From NCBI GenBank assembly GCA_022842065.1, contig JALHQH010000015.1, positions 167,559-231,558 of the forward strand: a DNA stretch of 64,000 nucleotides, given 5' to 3'. This DNA is from Caldilineaceae bacterium (GTDB lineage: Bacteria; Chloroflexota; Anaerolineae; Caldilineales; Caldilineaceae). Every line of letters begins with the position of its first letter. Position 1 is the stretch's first letter. The position numbers and the translations under genes are program-made. The notes beneath the pieces are model-generated. The model had not been told where the DNA came from, did not search any database, and saw only the letters and a program-made list of their open reading frames with translations. Positions 63,987 to 64,000 of the stretch are shown one piece after another.

Positions 63987-64000
63987 AGATCGGAAGAGCG
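63987..64000 (+). other. Illumina adapter sequence at contig end
   Basis: The last 14 bases, AGATCGGAAGAGCG, equal the start of the standard Illumina TruSeq adapter as it appears in read-through. It is a technical remnant, not genomic sequence. Confidence 0.93.

Noticed and set aside
1..64000. tRNA, rRNA, 4.5S or tmRNA genes
   Set aside because: Gaps were read for TTCGAATC-type arms, rRNA signatures and SRP RNA motifs; none was convincing.

Overview
The window looks like a contig end from a member of the phylum Chloroflexota (Anaerolineae-like), probably a metagenome bin. Signs seen in the sequence are PT/TP-rich linkers in secreted proteins, FG-GAP and substrate-binding/VWA surface proteins, many multi-domain sensors, a 7-gene Mrp antiporter operon and a Chloroflexota-style sigma/anti-sigma pair. 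This assignment is inference; no rRNA or tRNA gene was found. The last 14 bases match the start of the Illumina adapter, so the right edge is a library or assembly end, not biology.

Layout. 1-7.3 kb (minus strand): a truncated membrane protein, manC, dprA, rimM, khpA, rpsP and ffh, i.e. the SRP/ribosome-maturation block without trmD and rplS. 7.3-13.5 kb: a LysM-bearing anti-sigma-like protein with its ECF sigma factor, a CDP-alcohol phosphatidyltransferase and a secreted FG-GAP protein. 14-20.3 kb: malate dehydrogenase, polyphosphate kinase, a CPBP protease and an MFS transporter. 20.3-30.8 kb (all minus strand): a signalling island with a Band-7 protein, an AAA ATPase, a receiver fused to a kinase-like phosphotransferase, a five-GAF histidine kinase, a receiver and a PocR-GAF histidine kinase. 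The last of these lies behind a ~480-nt leader holding a small ORF, a T-box-like element and an intrinsic terminator. 31.5-39.2 kb: a PatB/MalY aminotransferase and mrpABCDEFG. 39.6-43.7 kb (plus strand): a HAD hydrolase, a radical SAM protein, a ROK fructokinase and galT. 43.7-44.7 kb: an Rpn-type nuclease gene split by a 122-bp MITE with an 8-bp target duplication.

44.8-60.4 kb is the most unusual part. Five proteins carry substrate-binding (SBP) domains, yet there is no ABC permease or ABC ATPase anywhere in the window. Two of them are SBP-VWA fusions. One is a 972-residue fusion of a cytoplasmic kinase-like domain, a membrane segment and an extracellular amino-acid-type SBP. They sit with PspA, a trypsin-like protease and a coiled-coil membrane protein. 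The kinase-like domain resembles the one fused to the receiver at 22.6-24.2 kb. I read this as a surface-sensing or envelope-stress signalling system, not a transport system. 60.7-63.9 kb carries two further ATPases, one fused to a winged helix and one to a PD-(D/E)XK-like nuclease domain.

Intergenic DNA is rich in structure: loopless near-perfect palindromes (38-50 bp), foldback arrays of short tandem repeats that begin exactly at stop codons, a 117-bp tandem repeat, and a few classical U-tailed terminators.
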